Below, piece by piece: positions 56,422 through 64,000 of a DNA stretch of 64,000 nt (position 1 is its first letter; the number at the start of each line of letters is the position of its first letter). Source of the stretch: Gammaproteobacteria bacterium (GTDB lineage Bacteria > Pseudomonadota > Gammaproteobacteria > Pseudomonadales > Cellvibrionaceae); NCBI GenBank assembly GCA_004172865.1, contig SEBV01000006.1:1-64000 (forward strand), written 5' to 3'. The notes beneath the pieces are model-generated. The model was not told the DNA's origin. It saw only the letters and a program-made list of their open reading frames with translations, and ran no database searches. The position numbers and the translations under genes were made by a program.

Positions 56422-57234
56422 TCAGGCCTCACAAAAACAACTGAATAATTGTTCGTCCTCCAAACGTAATGCGGTAAGTGACCCACCCCACACACAACCT
56501 GTATCTAAAGCGTATATATTAGGAGTATTTGTTTTTCCTTCGAGCGCAGCCCAATGGCCAAAAATAATTTTATCGTTAAAAGTTTTTCGCTGCGGGAACG
56601 AAAACCATGGGGAAAACCCAAGCGGTGCTGAACCGGAACTTTCTTTTGTCTCAAGCTCCAACATACCGTCTTCTGTGCAAAAACGCATACGAGTAAAATA
56701 ATTAGTAATTAATCGCAAACGCTCTACACCAATTAATTTATTTTTCCATTTATTAGGTTGATTGCTATACATATTGGCGAAAAAATCGCGCGCATATCGG
56801 CTTTGCAATACGGCTTCAACTTCACGTGCATGTGCTTGTGCCTGGTGTAAAGACCAAATAGGAGGAATACCAGCATGAACCATGGTGAAACCCAGAGATT
56901 CATTGGTATGAATTAATTTGCCTTGAATTAGCCAATCAATTAGCTCTTGCCTGTCGGGCGCAGTTAATAACGCATTGAGCGTATCGTTATCGCCCAATTT
57001 GCGCGTTCCAAATGCAACCGCTAAAAAGTGCAGATCATGATTACCCAAAACAAATTCAACAGAGTGACGAATTGAATATAAATAACGCAGGGTTGCTAAA
57101 GAATCTGGCCCGCGATTTATTAAATCACCTACGAGCCACAAGGTATCCAGATCAGGATTGAATGCAATTTTTTCCAATAAACATTGGAGCGATTCGAAGC
57201 ATCCTTGAACATCACCAATTGCGTATGTGGCCAT
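56422..57234 (-). CDS. apaH: symmetrical bis(5'-nucleosyl)-tetraphosphatase
   Basis: ApaH hydrolyses Ap4A to two ADP and removes Np4 caps from RNA. The 270-aa calcineurin-like phosphoesterase has ATYAIGDVQGCFESL, GDLINRGPDSL, LGNHDLHFLAVA and the later FGHWAALEGK. It is the last gene of the lptD cluster, 116 bp after apaG, in the classical order surA-pdxA-rsmA-apaG-apaH. Confidence 0.96.
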   Translation of the reverse strand: MATYAIGDVQGCFESLQCLLEKIAFNPDLDTLWLVGDLINRGPDSLATLRYLYSIRHSVEFVLGNHDLHFLAVAFGTRKLGDNDTLNALLTAPDRQELIDWLIQGKLIHTNESLGFTMVHAGIPPIWSLHQAQAHAREVEAVLQSRYARDFFANMYSNQPNKWKNKLIGVERLRLITNYFTRMRFCTEDGMLELETKESSGSAPLGFSPWFSFPQRKTFNDKIIFGHWAALEGKTNTPNIYALDTGCVWGGSLTALRLEDEQLFSCFCEA

Positions 57235-57350
57235 AACAATGGAAACCTTTTTGAGTGCGGAATTTTTCTAAAAAAAAGTAAAAATGAAAATGCTTATTTA
57301 CTTATTTGGTTTAGTTTAAGCCATATGGAACGCACTGTTGCGAATACCGC

Positions 57351-57719
57351 TTAATGTACTGCGTGTGGCGGTACGAGTGCAAATGCAGGAATTTCAGCGT
57401 CAAAATTATCGCCATTGTCCGCACGCATTTGATAAGTGCCTTCCATAATACCTGTTTCAGTCTCAAGGACCACACCGCTGGTGTAAGTAAAACTTTCTCC
57501 CGGATCTATGAAAGGTTGCTCACCAATCACACCCGTTCCCTGCACTTCTTGCAAATTATTTTGTGCATCGCGAATCAGCCAGTGTCGGCTAATTAATTGC
57601 GCTGCCTGATCACCTTGATTCGCAATAGTAATGGTGTATGAATAAACATAACGTTTTTTTGGCAACGTTTGATCAGCAATATAAGTGGTTTTTACACTAA
57701 CAAAAATTTTATTTTGCAT
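57351..57719 (-). CDS. apaG: ApaG protein
   Basis: ApaG is a small beta-sandwich protein of the Co2+/Mg2+ efflux or Ap4A-related family whose biochemical role is unsettled. The 122-aa sequence has RYVYSYTITIANQGDQAAQL, RHWLIRDAQN and YTSGVVLETETGIMEG, all characteristic. It starts one base after the rsmA stop and precedes apaH. Confidence 0.94.
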   Translation of the reverse strand: MQNKIFVSVKTTYIADQTLPKKRYVYSYTITIANQGDQAAQLISRHWLIRDAQNNLQEVQGTGVIGEQPFIDPGESFTYTSGVVLETETGIMEGTYQMRADNGDNFDAEIPAFALVPPHAVH

Positions 57720-57720
57720 C

Positions 57721-58578
57721 TTATAAGCTACTTTCTATTGATGAAGATTGCGCTGAAAGCGAATCTAATAAATTACTGGTGGCTACATATTCCGCCAAAC
57801 TAATTTCCTCAGCCCGCGCAGAAGTATCTATAGGCAGCTGTTCGATTATATCGGGAGCAAGCAGCTGCTTAAGCGCGTTACGCAAAGTTTTGCGACGTTG
57901 TTGGAACGCGACATTAACAAGATTTTCCAAGGTTTTAATATTAGTCGCTTTGTACGGTAATTCTTTGTACGGCACCAAACGCACTATGGCCGAATCCACC
58001 TTTGGGGCGGGATCAAAAGATGTGGGCGGCACTTCAAACAAATTTTCCACTTCACAATAATATTGCACCATTATTCCTAAACGACCGTAAGCACTATCGC
58101 CCGCGTGGGCAGCCATGCGTTTTACTACTTCTTTTTGCAACATAAAATGCATATCGCGCACTTGCGTTGAATAGGAGAGCAAGTGAAAAATCAGCGGCGT
58201 AGAAATATTGTAAGGCAAATTTCCAACGATTCTAATCGGGCGATCTTGTTTTACCAATTGCGCAAAATCAAATTGCAAAGCATCTGCCTGGAATAATTGG
58301 AAATTAGGATGATGTTCAAATTTTACTTTTAACCAGGGAACCAAATCGCGATCCAATTCAATCAAACTTAAATTATCGCAGCTATCTGCCAGCAACTGAG
58401 TAATAGCGCCCTTACCTGGCCCAATCTCTACAATGCAATCATCTTTACGTGGATGAACTGCGCGCACTATGTCGCGAATAATTCCATGATCAATTAAAAA
58501 ATTCTGCCCGAAACGCTTGCGCGCTTTATGCTGGCCTTGATGGTTTTGGGATGTTTCATTCGAAAACTTTTTATTCAT
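57721..58578 (-). CDS. rsmA: 16S rRNA (A1518/A1519) dimethyltransferase
   Basis: RsmA (KsgA) dimethylates two adjacent adenines near the 3' end of 16S rRNA during 30S assembly. The 285-aa protein has [16 protein letters not shown], the SAM motif [12 protein letters not shown] and the catalytic NLPYNIST. It overlaps pdxA by 4 bp (ATGA), so translation is coupled. Confidence 0.97.
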   Translation of the reverse strand: MNKKFSNETSQNHQGQHKARKRFGQNFLIDHGIIRDIVRAVHPRKDDCIVEIGPGKGAITQLLADSCDNLSLIELDRDLVPWLKVKFEHHPNFQLFQADALQFDFAQLVKQDRPIRIVGNLPYNISTPLIFHLLSYSTQVRDMHFMLQKEVVKRMAAHAGDSAYGRLGIMVQYYCEVENLFEVPPTSFDPAPKVDSAIVRLVPYKELPYKATNIKTLENLVNVAFQQRRKTLRNALKQLLAPDIIEQLPIDTSARAEEISLAEYVATSNLLDSLSAQSSSIESSL

Positions 58579-59579
58579 ACTAATTGCGCCCGTTGGCGCG
58601 CCTCAACCATATCTAATGCGTAACTCAATGCAGTGCGCAGGCTACCTAAATCAGCTTTACCTGTGCCCGCTAAATCTAATGCGGTACCGTGATCTACAGA
58701 CGTGCGAATAATCGGTAGCCCCAAGGTTATATTCACCGCTTGACCAAAACCTTTGTATTTTAATACTGGCAAACCTTGATCATGGTACATGGCTAAAACA
58801 GCATCGGCGTGATCTAAATATTTTGGGGTAAATAAAGTATCCGCTGGAAGCGGACCAATTAAATTTATACCTTGCGCGCGCAATTTATCCAAAGTCGGCT
58901 CGATGATTTCTATTTCCTCGCGACCTAAATGCCCGCCCTCGCCAGCGTGAGGATTTAGTCCGCATACATAAATTTTCGGTTGCGCTATACCAAATTGCAC
59001 CTGCAAATCGCGATGCAAAATAGTGATGACTTGTGCTAACTCTTTTTCATTAATGGCAGCGGCAACATCTTTCAATGGCAAATGCGTAGTCGCCAATGCA
59101 ACGCGTAAACCTTTGGTTGCGAGCATCATGACCACTTTTTCAGTGGCAGTTTTTTCAGCGAGATATTCGGTGTGACCACTGAATGCAATTCCGGCGTCGT
59201 TAATAACGCTTTTGTGAATGGGGCCAGTTACGAATGCGGCGAAGGATTTATTTACGCAGCCCTCAATCGCGGCGTCGAGCGTTTCCAAAATATATCCTGC
59301 ATTGGCAACATTTAATTTGCCTGGCGTCACCGAATCACTTACAGGAACAGCTAATACCGCTAATTCACCTGCGACAGAAGGTCTTGGAGCATCCGCAAGA
59401 TCAACCAGACGAATACGTAGCGGCAAACCTAACAATTGCGCACGCGCTTGCAATATCTCGGGATCAGCGATTGCAACGATTTCATGCGGCTGCGCACTTT
59501 GCGCCAAAGTCACCACAAGATCAGGGCCTATGCCTGCAGGTTCACCGGGCGTTAACGCGATACGAAAACATGCGGTCAT
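58575..59579 (-). CDS. pdxA: 4-hydroxythreonine-4-phosphate dehydrogenase
   Basis: PdxA oxidises 4-phosphohydroxythreonine in vitamin B6 synthesis. The 334-aa protein starts [17 protein letters not shown] and has the metal ligands in FSGHTEYLA and [15 protein letters not shown], with the late His in [15 protein letters not shown]. It lies 122 bp after surA, with a long hairpin in the gap, and overlaps rsmA. Confidence 0.97.
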   Translation of the reverse strand: MTACFRIALTPGEPAGIGPDLVVTLAQSAQPHEIVAIADPEILQARAQLLGLPLRIRLVDLADAPRPSVAGELAVLAVPVSDSVTPGKLNVANAGYILETLDAAIEGCVNKSFAAFVTGPIHKSVINDAGIAFSGHTEYLAEKTATEKVVMMLATKGLRVALATTHLPLKDVAAAINEKELAQVITILHRDLQVQFGIAQPKIYVCGLNPHAGEGGHLGREEIEIIEPTLDKLRAQGINLIGPLPADTLFTPKYLDHADAVLAMYHDQGLPVLKYKGFGQAVNITLGLPIIRTSVDHGTALDLAGTGKADLGSLRTALSYALDMVEARQRAQLV

Positions 59580-59610
59580 GATTATTCCAATTATTTTGAA
59601 CGGCTACAAA

Positions 59611-59689
59611 ATCAAAACGCGGCTTAAACAAAGTCATTCATTAAACAAACTTATGTCTGTTAATAAAACTTGTCTAGCCGCGTTTTGAT
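59611..59689 (-). repeat. long inverted repeat between surA and pdxA
   Basis: ATCAAAACGCGGCT (59611-59624) and its exact complement AGCCGCGTTTTGAT (59676-59689) flank 51 bases, with an inner ACAAAGT/ACTTGT pairing. Read with the operon, the stem is followed by TTTTG, so it may be a leaky terminator or processing site that lowers pdxA expression relative to surA. Confidence 0.6.
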
Positions 59690-59701
59690 ATTAAATAAAA
59701 T

Positions 59702-61009
59702 TTACTTAAGTTTAATTTCCACAAACGCTTCTTCGCGAATTTGTGTTAACCACAATTGAAACTCTTCATCAAAACGACGCGAGCGAATTACGTTTTGCGC
59801 TTGATTACGTTTCATTTGCTCGCTCATATCTTCTTTGCGGCGTTCGAGAACTTGCAAAATATGCCAGCCAAATTGGCTCTTGAAAGGGCGGCTGATTTTA
59901 CCAATTGGCGTGTTCGCGAGATTCTCTTCAAACGCAGCCACAAACATTCCCGGCGTAGACCAACCCAAATCGCCACCGCTCAACATGGAGCCAGTATCTT
60001 CCGAATTTGCTTTTGCGAGTTTTGCAAAGTCTTCACCTTTTTCAATGCGATCTTTCAAGCCCAATAATTTTTCACGTGCCTGGTTGTCATCCATAATCTC
60101 TGAGGTTTTTACCAGAATATGGCGTGCATGAGTTTGCTCAATTAATTGTGCACCGCCACCACGTTGCTCAATATTTTTAAGAATATGAAAGCCGGCGCCG
60201 CTGCGGAACGGCTGAGTAACTTCACCCGTCTTCAAAGTCGCCAATTGTGTGCCGAACAACTCTGGCAATTGCGCCAGCTTGCGAAAACCAATATCGCCAC
60301 CTTGTAATGCAGCCTGATCATTTGAATTGGCAATCGCCAATTGCGCAAAGTCAGCTCCGCCTTGCAATTTTTGATAAATATCTTTGGCTTTTTTGTCAGC
60401 GGCCGCAATAGTTTCTGCATCTGCTGTGCTGGAAACGGCAATCAAAATATGGCCGATATGATAATCAGGCGAGGTCGCAAACTTGCCATCACTTGAAGCG
60501 AGAAAGTTATCAACTTCTTGTGGAGAAACTTTAATGCGACTACTAACAACCCCTTGTTGTAAATGGTTAATGGTTAACTCATCGCGAATTTGGTTGCGTA
60601 GGCCAGCAATGTTTAAACCTTGGCGTTTTAAATCTGCAGCAAAATCATCTGCCGTCATTTTATTTTTGTCGCGAATACGTTCAATCGCTTGATCGATTTC
60701 AACTTCTTCAACTTTGATTTCGTAACGCTTTGCCAAACCTATTTCAATGCGCTCTACGATTAATTGCTCAAGCACTTGCTTGCGCAATACATCTTCTTCT
60801 GGCAACTGCGAGTACTGGCCCTGCAAACGTTGTAATACCGCTTTGGTACGATCATTTAATTCGCTTTCAAGCACTACATCTTCGTCCACAATAGCGACAA
60901 CTCTATCAAGCCCAATAGAATTATTAGTTGCTGCCATTGCCTGTGGCCCTACCATTAAAAGAGCGGCGATGAAAAGGCTACAGTATTTTTTAGTCAATCG
61001 TATTTGCAT
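59702..61009 (-). CDS. surA: periplasmic peptidyl-prolyl isomerase and chaperone SurA
   Basis: SurA escorts outer-membrane beta-barrels such as LptD across the periplasm. The 435-aa protein has a signal peptide ending AMAATN, the SurA N-terminal chaperone domain (about 30-165), and two parvulin domains (about 180-280, DYHIGHILIAV; and 290-395, THARHILVKTSE). It lies 18 bp after lptD, its best-known client, on the same strand. Confidence 0.96.
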   Translation of the reverse strand: MQIRLTKKYCSLFIAALLMVGPQAMAATNNSIGLDRVVAIVDEDVVLESELNDRTKAVLQRLQGQYSQLPEEDVLRKQVLEQLIVERIEIGLAKRYEIKVEEVEIDQAIERIRDKNKMTADDFAADLKRQGLNIAGLRNQIRDELTINHLQQGVVSSRIKVSPQEVDNFLASSDGKFATSPDYHIGHILIAVSSTADAETIAAADKKAKDIYQKLQGGADFAQLAIANSNDQAALQGGDIGFRKLAQLPELFGTQLATLKTGEVTQPFRSGAGFHILKNIEQRGGGAQLIEQTHARHILVKTSEIMDDNQAREKLLGLKDRIEKGEDFAKLAKANSEDTGSMLSGGDLGWSTPGMFVAAFEENLANTPIGKISRPFKSQFGWHILQVLERRKEDMSEQMKRNQAQNVIRSRRFDEEFQLWLTQIREEAFVEIKLK

Positions 61010-61027
61010 AATATTTTCACTTGTTGT

Positions 61028-63646
61028 TTAGCGTAAATTTTTGTCGCGCTCTTTAAAACCGGTTATGGTTTTTTCCAGCAATGTGCTGATTTTTTTATCC
61101 ATACTGCCCAAACCTTTAAGCTCCAGTTCGAACATAATTCCCGGTTCATAATCATCGTTAGTTAAATTGGATAAGAATTGTGGAGTTGTGTAGTCGACTC
61201 GCAACCAACGACGCCCCATGACCCTAACCCGGTAGCAACAATCGTTGTATTCGAGCCCGGCATAGGTATCTAGTTCCACGCCGTAGGTATAATCATGGTT
61301 ATTTCGCGCAATAATGCTCCAGCGGCTATTAATCGGCAGGATTATCGATGTATCCAACTGATTCATTGACCCGATTTGTTGCGGCAATGGCTGGTTTGGA
61401 CTGGCAATAACAGGATTCAGGGTATAGCGATAGGTCATGTTAAAAATGCGATAGGAGTTATCTATGTAATGGAAACCCAGGTTACCGCTGTCTAATCGAT
61501 TATTGCGTTGATCGTAGGCGGCGTCTGCACTTAGCAGGACTCTATCGTTAACTTGACCGGACAATTGCGCTACCAAATCTGAAGATGAGCGCGTGTTTTC
61601 TTCTGCAATGGCAGAATCGCTAGCTAGTAGGGATTTGTCGTAAACCGTCACTTCGCGATCATGTGCATAAAAAATTTGACCGACGCTGACCCGCAAACGT
61701 TCTATACCTGTTTCTTTAGATGAAAAAGCAGTTGTTACTGCAAGCGATATTTGATTCGCATCATCCAGACGGTCACCACCAGCAAAGCGCGTGGTGCGGA
61801 ATAATTGGTTGTAATTGAAAGTTAGATCGCCGGTATCGAAATTAACCAGACTATTTTTTTGAGTAAGGTTGTACAGTGCCGATTGGTCTCTATAAGCACT
61901 ATAAAAATAGAATGCTCTTGGCTCCAAAGTTTGCAGGAAACTGCTACCAAATATAGTGGTATCACGCTCGAAGAATAAACCTGCATCAACACTAGCTTGC
62001 GGCGTTACAAAACGCGGCGATGAATCAGCACCAGCGTTCAGGTTATAACTATCCAACTGATAGGAAAGCCCTTTAACCGCAACACTCGGTTTTACAAAAC
62101 CCCACGTGTAGGACTTGTCCCAAGTCAAACTATAATTGGTATTGAAGCGCTCACCATAAATGGTATTTAAATAGGCAGTATCGTACTCAGCCGGCGTGCC
62201 GAAAGAATCCTGGTAAAACCGGTTTTGTACAAAGTTAACGTATTCATTATTGAGCTTTAGCACCCAATCGTTAATTTGGTAACTACCATCGGCGTGTATA
62301 CGCGGCAATTCGCGATACGGCAATTGCGTTGTTGTTAGCAAGCGATATTCATCGACTTTAACGCCGGTAAACCAATGCTCGGAACGATAATCAGCCGATG
62401 CCATTTGGCGAATATAAGCTTGACGATTCGAATCAATCGAGCCGTTATACAAGTCGCGCAGGTAATCTTTATCACTCAAGTCTGCATAGCTGACAAGAGT
62501 GCTCCAGTCCTGACCAACACCGCCAGTTTGATCTAACTTCGCATACCAACGATCACGACCTCGATAGGGATAAGCTTGTTCTTCGGTTAGGGCACCGTCG
62601 GCAATTTGGCCCTCCAGATAACTACTGTAACCACCTCGATCATTGCTAATCGCGCTGCTATCCAGCGTGGTTTTAAAGTATGGCGATAAATGGCGCAATT
62701 CCGTATCCAACATAAAACCACGGTTGGATAAATAGTGCGGCGTAAGTGTAGCGTCGGTATCGGGTGCAATATTCCAGTAAAAAGGAACGGCCAGTTCGGT
62801 ACCGTTGCGCTTACTGTAACCAGGTGTGGGCGTTAAAAAACCCGTCAAACGATCATTGCCCACGGGGAAACGAATATAGGGAAGATAAAGCACCGGTACA
62901 TCGCCGATGTTAATGCGCATATTGTCGGCGGTGCCGTAATGCTCATCGGGATGCAAAGAAATTTCCGAACCATGGATTGACCAGGCGCTATCCCCCGGCT
63001 CACAGCTGCTGATAACACTTTGCTGCAAATTAACAACGTTATCGCCAAATTTCTTGAGCTGTGATGCCACACCGTGGATGCGGCTCTCATAGAGAACGAA
63101 GCGCGCGTTATTAAAAGTCGCATCGCCGCTATCGACATTGATATCGCCAGACTCGGCGCGAATCATAACCTCAGGGTCACGCAACTGAATACCGCCGGTG
63201 AGCTTGGCCATTTCAGTGTCGTTATCGAAAGCTGCGGTATCAGTAGTAATCGAACGATTACCTTGAGTAATAGACACATTGCCTTTAAAGACCGCGCGCG
63301 CATTGCCTTCGCTGGTCTGCTCATCGGCATGGGCGCGAATCGGCGCCTGCTTGGGATCAAGAGCCACATCGCTATCAGTTCGCAAAGGCGCAACATAGGC
63401 ACCTTTGCAGCAGCTATTGGGAATGCTTTTCTTCTGTTCTTCGGTAAGATTTTCAATCGGCACCCAATCGAGATGACGACTATCTTCAAATTCTTTTTCA
63501 AGTTTTTTGGTACTTACAGGTTGCTCATCGGCAACCGCAGAGGGGACATAAAGCAAACTCATCACCGGCGCTGCGGCGGCAAAACCGGCGGCGTGCATGG
63601 CTATTATTAGTTGCTTCACAGGAAATTTGGGAGTCAAAGCCATCAA
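61028..63646 (-). CDS. lptD: LPS-assembly protein LptD
   Basis: LptD with LptE forms the outer-membrane translocon that inserts lipopolysaccharide. The 872-aa protein has a signal peptide ending near VADEQ, an N-terminal OstA jellyroll (about 105-215, with ITTDTAAFDND), and a 26-strand barrel region up to about 850, with PYIRFPVGNDRLTGFLTP. Cysteines are present near the N-terminus (NSCCKG, SSCEPGD) and in the barrel (YNDCCYRV), which fits the required interdomain disulfides. It opens the lptD-surA-pdxA-rsmA-apaG-apaH cluster. Confidence 0.97.
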   Translation of the reverse strand: MMALTPKFPVKQLIIAMHAAGFAAAAPVMSLLYVPSAVADEQPVSTKKLEKEFEDSRHLDWVPIENLTEEQKKSIPNSCCKGAYVAPLRTDSDVALDPKQAPIRAHADEQTSEGNARAVFKGNVSITQGNRSITTDTAAFDNDTEMAKLTGGIQLRDPEVMIRAESGDINVDSGDATFNNARFVLYESRIHGVASQLKKFGDNVVNLQQSVISSCEPGDSAWSIHGSEISLHPDEHYGTADNMRINIGDVPVLYLPYIRFPVGNDRLTGFLTPTPGYSKRNGTELAVPFYWNIAPDTDATLTPHYLSNRGFMLDTELRHLSPYFKTTLDSSAISNDRGGYSSYLEGQIADGALTEEQAYPYRGRDRWYAKLDQTGGVGQDWSTLVSYADLSDKDYLRDLYNGSIDSNRQAYIRQMASADYRSEHWFTGVKVDEYRLLTTTQLPYRELPRIHADGSYQINDWVLKLNNEYVNFVQNRFYQDSFGTPAEYDTAYLNTIYGERFNTNYSLTWDKSYTWGFVKPSVAVKGLSYQLDSYNLNAGADSSPRFVTPQASVDAGLFFERDTTIFGSSFLQTLEPRAFYFYSAYRDQSALYNLTQKNSLVNFDTGDLTFNYNQLFRTTRFAGGDRLDDANQISLAVTTAFSSKETGIERLRVSVGQIFYAHDREVTVYDKSLLASDSAIAEENTRSSSDLVAQLSGQVNDRVLLSADAAYDQRNNRLDSGNLGFHYIDNSYRIFNMTYRYTLNPVIASPNQPLPQQIGSMNQLDTSIILPINSRWSIIARNNHDYTYGVELDTYAGLEYNDCCYRVRVMGRRWLRVDYTTPQFLSNLTNDDYEPGIMFELELKGLGSMDKKISTLLEKTITGFKERDKNLR

Positions 63647-63903
63647 CAGCTATCTCTTTGGAGAAGGATGCCGCGCATCCTCACATAAGCGTACTTGAGA
63701 TCACACAAAATAGATCACGTAAAAATTGCCGCGATTCTACTGCAATCAGCCTTGGCAGGGAATTAATTCGCCATTAATCCTTTGTAATCAGCACGACTTG
63801 TAACACCAAAATCATCCTGAGCGGATTTTAGCGGGAGATTTAGCCTGCGTGCCGATGCTAGAATCGCGCCCAACTTACACTCCACGTCCTTACCGGAGCC
63901 TGA
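63647..63903. other. divergent promoter region between lptD and amgK-like gene
   Basis: These 257 bp separate divergent genes and must hold both promoters. I see no convincing ORF. A 76-aa leftward frame here overlaps the amgK start in antisense and has no support. No hairpin or repeat stands out. Confidence 0.4.
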
Positions 63904-64000
63904 ATGTCGCCTACCGAGACACTCGCCGTGCGCGAACAGCAACTTAGCCTGTGGGTTGCACAACAACTTGCACGTGCGCCCAAATCCATTCAACTTAAAC
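63904..64000 (+). CDS. amgK: N-terminus of AmgK-like sugar kinase (cut by window end)
   Basis: ATG 63904 opens a frame that runs to the window end, with 32 residues visible (MSPTETLAVREQQLSLWVAQ and so on). The N-terminus is cytoplasmic-looking. In Pseudomonas and relatives the gene divergent from lptD is amgK, a phosphotransferase-fold kinase that phosphorylates MurNAc and GlcNAc at the anomeric position for peptidoglycan recycling, followed by murU. The call rests on position and on fit to this start; too little protein is visible for motifs. It complements the anmK route at 3.1 kb. Confidence 0.6.
   Translation, partial: MSPTETLAVREQQLSLWVAQQLARAPKSIQLK

Noticed and set aside
63074-63610. 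178-aa rightward ORF
   Set aside because: It is antisense to the lptD N-terminus, which has intact signal peptide and domain motifs.
63763-63993. 76-aa leftward ORF beyond lptD
   Set aside because: It overlaps the amgK-like start in antisense and has no ribosome-binding site or recognisable product.
1-64000. CRISPR array, prophage, integron, IS element or toxin-antitoxin pair
   Set aside because: No evenly spaced identical repeats, phage genes, integrase or transposase motifs, or paired small toxin-like ORFs were found.
1-64000. tRNA genes
   Set aside because: Intergenic spaces were read for CCA-ended cloverleaf patterns and T-loop GGTTCGA words; none was convincing.

Overview
The window is a chromosomal segment of a free-living gammaproteobacterium, most likely Cellvibrio or a close relative in the Cellvibrionaceae. 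This rests on conserved gene order (tyrS, M23 peptidase, anmK, erpA, argC as in Pseudomonas; lptD-surA-pdxA-rsmA-apaG-apaH with a divergent amgK-like gene), two very large TonB-dependent receptors, a PEP-CTERM protein and moderate G+C. No phage, plasmid, transposase, CRISPR array, tRNA or rRNA body was found.

Layout. 0-10 kb is housekeeping: tyrS, with an rRNA-type promoter beyond its 3' end firing out of the window; M23 peptidase-anmK; a leftward block argC, DUF6776, bactofilin, erpA; and a rightward block hemJ, thiE, hemL. From 9.8 to 10.4 kb lies an unusual non-coding stretch with a degenerate pyrimidine tandem repeat, a run of tetraloop hairpins ending in a terminator, and a possible 32-residue ORF. 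10.4-16.4 kb carries a response regulator with an unrecognised output domain, a 980-residue TonB receptor, a GDPD phosphodiesterase and an MscS-type channel. 16.4-20.8 kb is a potassium module: kup plus a KdpE-like regulator and a KdpD-like kinase lacking the Kdp N-terminal sensor domain. Both promoters carry the same 11-bp-phased direct repeat.

21-31 kb is mixed accessory and metabolic: acyltransferase, aromatic aminotransferase, HerA-like ATPase, ROK sugar kinase, TSUP permease, PEP-CTERM protein, small secreted Cys protein, MATE pump and AqpZ. 31.4-34.1 kb is a heme oxygenase-bacteriophytochrome operon. 34.1-41.8 kb, all leftward, pairs a TonB receptor with a POT peptide transporter, an ACE-type peptidyl-dipeptidase lipoprotein and a HAD phosphatase, which reads as a peptide-uptake unit. 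42-46.6 kb has a HAD-IIA phosphatase and a LysR gene divergent from two VOC proteins, an NAD(P)-binding protein and a SnoaL-like protein. 46.7-56.3 kb has hisC, a STAS-like protein, a GGDEF-EAL enzyme behind a terminator-containing leader, a RimK/RimB-like pair, a PA3496-like protein, a membrane GGDEF gene broken by a one-base frameshift, and a beta-barrel protein. 56.4-64 kb is the lptD-apaH cluster.

I see no obvious new defence or biosynthetic system. The strongest new signals are regulatory: the shared direct repeat at kup and kdpDE, the structured RNA and pyrimidine repeat near 10 kb, the terminator-bearing leader before the GGDEF-EAL gene, and mutually exclusive hairpins ahead of the frameshifted GGDEF gene.
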